The notes under the pieces: model-generated
Told to the model about the DNA's origin: nothing
The model's input: the letters and a program-made list of their open reading frames with translations, nothing else
The model's database searches: none
Translations under genes and position numbers: made by a program
In this document: positions 60,701 through 64,000 of the stretch, in pieces
Position numbering within the stretch: the stretch's first letter is position 1
Layout of the letters: every line of letters begins with the position of its first letter
Origin: Bathymodiolus brooksi
Taxonomy: Eukaryota > Mollusca > Bivalvia > Mytilida > Modiolidae
Assembly (NCBI GenBank): GCA_963680875.1
Contig: OY804578.1
Span: 102,019,689 to 102,083,688, forward strand
Reading direction: 5' to 3'
Length of the DNA stretch: 64,000 nucleotides

Positions 60701-63700
60701 CTTTTGTATGTGGGTTGATATCTCTGTACGGTATAACACAGATCTATACGACTTTGCATGTGGGTTGGCATCTCTGTATAACACAGATCGACACGACTTT
60801 GCATGTGGGTTGGCATCTCTGTATAACACAGATCGACACGACTTTGTATGTGGATTGGCATCTCTGTATAACACAGATCGACACGACTTTGTATGTGGGT
60901 TGGCATCTCTGTATAACACAGATCGACACGACTTTGCATGTGGGTTGGCATCTCTGTATAACACAGATCGACACGACTTTGTATGTGAGTTGTCATCTCT
61001 GTATAACACAGATCGACACGACTTTGTATGTGGGTTGGCATCTCTGTATAACACAGATCGACACGACTTTGTATGTGAGTTGTCATCTCTGTATAACACA
61101 GATCGACACGACTTTGCATGTGGGTTGGAATCTCTGTATAACACAGATTGACACGACTTTGAATGTGGGTTGACATCTCAGTATAACACAGATCGACACG
61201 ACTTTCTTTGTGGGTTGACATCTCTGTATAACACAGATCGACACGATTTTGTATGTGAGTTGTCATTTCTGTATAACACAGACCGACACGACTTTGCATG
61301 TGGGGTGTCATCTCTGTATAACACAGATCGACACGACTTTGTATGTGAGTTGTCATCTCTCTATAACACAGATCGACACGACATTGTATGTGGTTTGTCA
61401 TCTCTGTATAACACAGATCGACACGACTTTGTATGTGGGTTGTCATCTCTGTATAACACAGATCGACACGACTTTGTATATGGGTTGGCCTCTCTGTATA
61501 ACACTGATCGACACGACTTTGTATGTGGGTTGTCATCTCTGTATAACACAGATCGACACGACTTTGCATGTGGGTTGGCATCTCTGTATAACACAGATCG
61601 ACACGACTTTGCATGTGGGTTGACATCTCTGTATAACACAGATCGACACGACTTTGTTTGTGGGTTGACATCTCTGTATAACACAGTTCAACACGATTTT
61701 GTATGTGAGTTGTCATCTCTGTATAACACAGATAGACACGACTTTGCATGTGGGTTGGCATCTCTGTATAACACAGATTGACACGACTTTGCATCTGGGT
61801 TGACATCTCTGTATAACACAGATCGACACGACTTTGTTTGTGGGTTGACATCTCTGTATAACACAGTTCAACACGATTTTGTATGTGAGTTGTCATTTCT
61901 GTATAACACAGACCGACACGACTTTGCATGTGGGGTGTCATCTCTGTATAACACAGATCGACACGACTTTGTATGTGTGTTGGCATCTCTGTATAACACA
62001 GATCGACACGACTTTGTATGTGGGTTGTCATCTCTGTATAACACAGACCGACACGACTTTGTATATGGGTTGGCATCTCTGTATAACACAGATCGACACG
62101 ACTTTGTATGTGGGTTGTCATCTCTGTATAACACAGATCGACACGACTTTGTATATGGGATGGCATCTCTGTATAACACATATCGACACGACTTTGTATG
62201 TGGGTTGGTATCTCTGTATAACACAGATCGACACGACTTTGTATGTGGGTTGGCATCTCTGTATGACACAGATCGGCATGACTTTGTATGTGGGTTGGCA
62301 TCTCTGTATCACATAGATTGACACGAATTTGTATGTTAGTTGCCATCTCTGTATAACAGATCGACACGACTTTGCATGCGGGTTGTCATCTCTGTATAAC
62401 ACAGATCGACACGACTTTGTATGTGGGTTGTCATATCTCTATAACACAGATCGACACGATTTTGTATGTGGGTTGTCAACTCTGTATAACACAGATCGAC
62501 ACGACTTTGTATGTGGGTTGTCTTCTCTGTATAACACAGATCGACCTGACTTTGTATGTGGGTGGTCATCTCTGTATAACACATATCGACACGACTTTGT
62601 ATGTGGGTTTTCATCCCTGTATAACACAGATCGACACGACTTTGTATTTGGGTTGTCATCTCTGTATAACACAGATCGACACGACTTTGTATGTGGGTTG
62701 GCATCTCTGTATAACACAGATCGACACGACTTTGCATATGGGTTGTCATCTCTTTATAACACAGATCGACACGACTTTGTATGTGGGTTGTCATCTTTGT
62801 ATAACACAGATCGATACGATTGTGTATGTGAGTTGTCATCTCTGTATTGCACAGATCGAAACGATTTTGTATGTGGATTGTCATCTCTGTATACCACAGA
62901 TCGACACGATTTTGTACGTGGGTTGACATCTCTGTATAACACAAATCGACACGACTTTGTATATGTGGTTTCATCTCTGTATAACACAGATCGACACGAT
63001 TTTGTATGTTGGTTGGCATCTCTGTATAACACAGATCGAAACGACTTTGTATTTGAGTTGTCATCTCTGTATAACACAGATCGACACGACTTTGTATGTG
63101 GGTTGGCATCTCTGTATAACACAGATCGACACGACTTTGTATGTGGGTTGTCATCTTTGTATAAAACAGATCGACACGACTTTGTATGTGAGTTGTCATC
63201 TCTGTATAACACAGATCGACACGACTTTGTTTATGAGTTGTCATCTCTGTATAACACAGATCGACACGACTTTGTATGGGGGTTGGCATCTCTGTATAAC
63301 ACAGATCGTCACGACTTTTGTATGTGGGTTGATATCTCTGTACGGTATAACACAGATCTATACGACTTTGCATGTGGGTTGGCATCTCTGTATAACACAG
63401 ATCGACACGACTTTGCATGTGGGTTGGCATCTCTGTATAACACAGATCGACACGACTTTGTATGTGGATTGGCATCTCTGTATAACACAGATCGACACGA
63501 CTTTGTATGTGGGTTGGCATCTCTGTATAACACAGATCGACACGACTTTGCATGTGGGTTGGCATCTCTGTATAACACAGATCGACACGACTGTGTATGT
63601 GAGTTGTCATCTCTGTATAACACAGATCGACACGACTTTGTATGTGGGTTGGCATCTCTGTATAACACAGATCGACACGACTTTGTATGTGAGTTGTCAT

Positions 63701-64000
63701 CTCTGTATAACACAGATCGACACGACTTTGCATGTGGGTTGGCATCTCTGTATAACACAGATTGACACGACTTTGCATGTGGGTTGACATCTCAGTATAA
63801 CACAGATCGACACGACTTTGTTTGTGGGTTGACATCTCTGTATAACACAGATCGACACGATTTTGTATGTGAGTTGTCATTTCTGTATAACACAGACCGA
63901 CACGACTTTGCATGTGGGGTGTCATCTCTGTATAACACAGATCGACACGACTTTGTATGTGAGTTGTCATCTCTCTATAACACAGATCGACACGACTTTG
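57706..64000. repeat. 45-bp satellite array
   Basis: About 140 head-to-tail units of 45 bp lie here, cut by the right edge. A typical unit reads TCTCTGTATAACACAG, ATCGACACGACTTTG, TATGTGGGTTGGCA. Two main forms alternate irregularly (GGGTTGGCA and GGGTTGTCA or GAGTTGTCA), with TATGTG or CATGTG variants. Since 45 is divisible by 3 and the unit has no stop in most frames, both strands are open for hundreds of codons (plus SLYNTDRHDFVCGLA period, up to 628 codons; minus CYTEMPTHIQSRVDL period, up to 881 codons with ATG in every unit). Openness in several frames at once argues for by-products of the unit. Left limit: ACGATAACACAGATCGACACG at about 57,706. Confidence 0.96.
58527..63344. repeat. 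2,164- and 2,614-bp higher-order repeats in the 45-bp array
   Basis: The double-lesion unit (GACTTTTGTATG with an extra T, followed by TCTGTACGGTATAAC with 5 extra bases) occurs near 58,527, 60,691 and 63,305, at offsets 2,164 and 2,614. Each offset is a multiple of 45 plus 4 (48 and 58 units). The 4 extra bases are accounted for by +6 in this unit and -2 in another marker unit (TATAACAGATCG, near 59,739 and 62,353). A 630-bp (14-unit) step also links 61,249 with 61,879. The blocks share long runs of variants in identical order. Confidence 0.87.

Noticed and set aside
57660..62367. Open frames of 697 and 881 codons (minus strand) and up to 628 codons (plus strand) across the 45-bp array
   Set aside because: Three or more frames on both strands are open at once, each with a strict 15-residue period, and substitutions show no visible codon-position bias. 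The unit length explains them.

Overview
This is a eukaryotic, AT-rich window dominated by satellite DNA. It is most likely from a bivalve mollusc (mussel-like). The evidence is a single-exon leucine-rich-repeat membrane gene, spliced genes with large introns, and dispersed elements of types I recognise from bivalve genomes (SINE-like elements, MITEs, remnants of a reverse-transcriptase element). There are no bacterial-style operons, RBSs or CRISPR features. About 38 kb of the 64 kb is tandem repeat. Nearly all long open frames are by-products of repeat units whose length is a multiple of three (69, 21 and 45 bp).

Layout. (1) Bases 1-25,958 are a 69-bp satellite (subfamily A, about 376 units, cut by the left edge). 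It has nested higher-order repeats and a 9,424-bp direct tandem duplication (561-10,002 and 9,985-19,426) whose copies look virtually identical. (2) Bases 26,041-31,952 are a diverged 69-bp subfamily B (about 86 units), followed by four units of a 68-bp subfamily C ending at 32,203. (3) Bases 32,205-39,100 are mostly single-copy DNA with an LRR transmembrane gene (34,571-36,080, +) broken by one in-frame stop and one frameshift, two SINE-like copies, a hAT-type MITE with a perfect 8-bp target duplication, and retroelement fragments. (4) Bases 39,182-48,797 (minus strand) hold a gene I assembled from three splice-compatible exons. It encodes a 120-residue single-pass membrane protein with PPSY and LPSY motifs. 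Its first visible intron is almost wholly filled by a 21-bp minisatellite (about 295 units, 42,379-48,580). (5) Bases 48,800-57,700 are a graveyard of mobile elements, including a palindromic hAT-like foldback, a 3.75-kb element with terminal inverted repeats, and an old tandem duplication whose second copy preserves the empty sites of both. (6) Bases 57,706-64,000 are a 45-bp satellite (about 140 units, cut by the right edge) with 2.16-2.61-kb higher-order repeats.

The only well-supported protein genes are the disrupted LRR receptor-like gene and the small PY-motif membrane protein. They lie on opposite strands and show no sign of joint regulation. The rest is repeat biology: unequal exchange within arrays, subfamily turnover, and transposon insertion. 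The exact species, the function of both genes, and whether the 9.4-kb duplication is real or an assembly product cannot be settled from the sequence alone.
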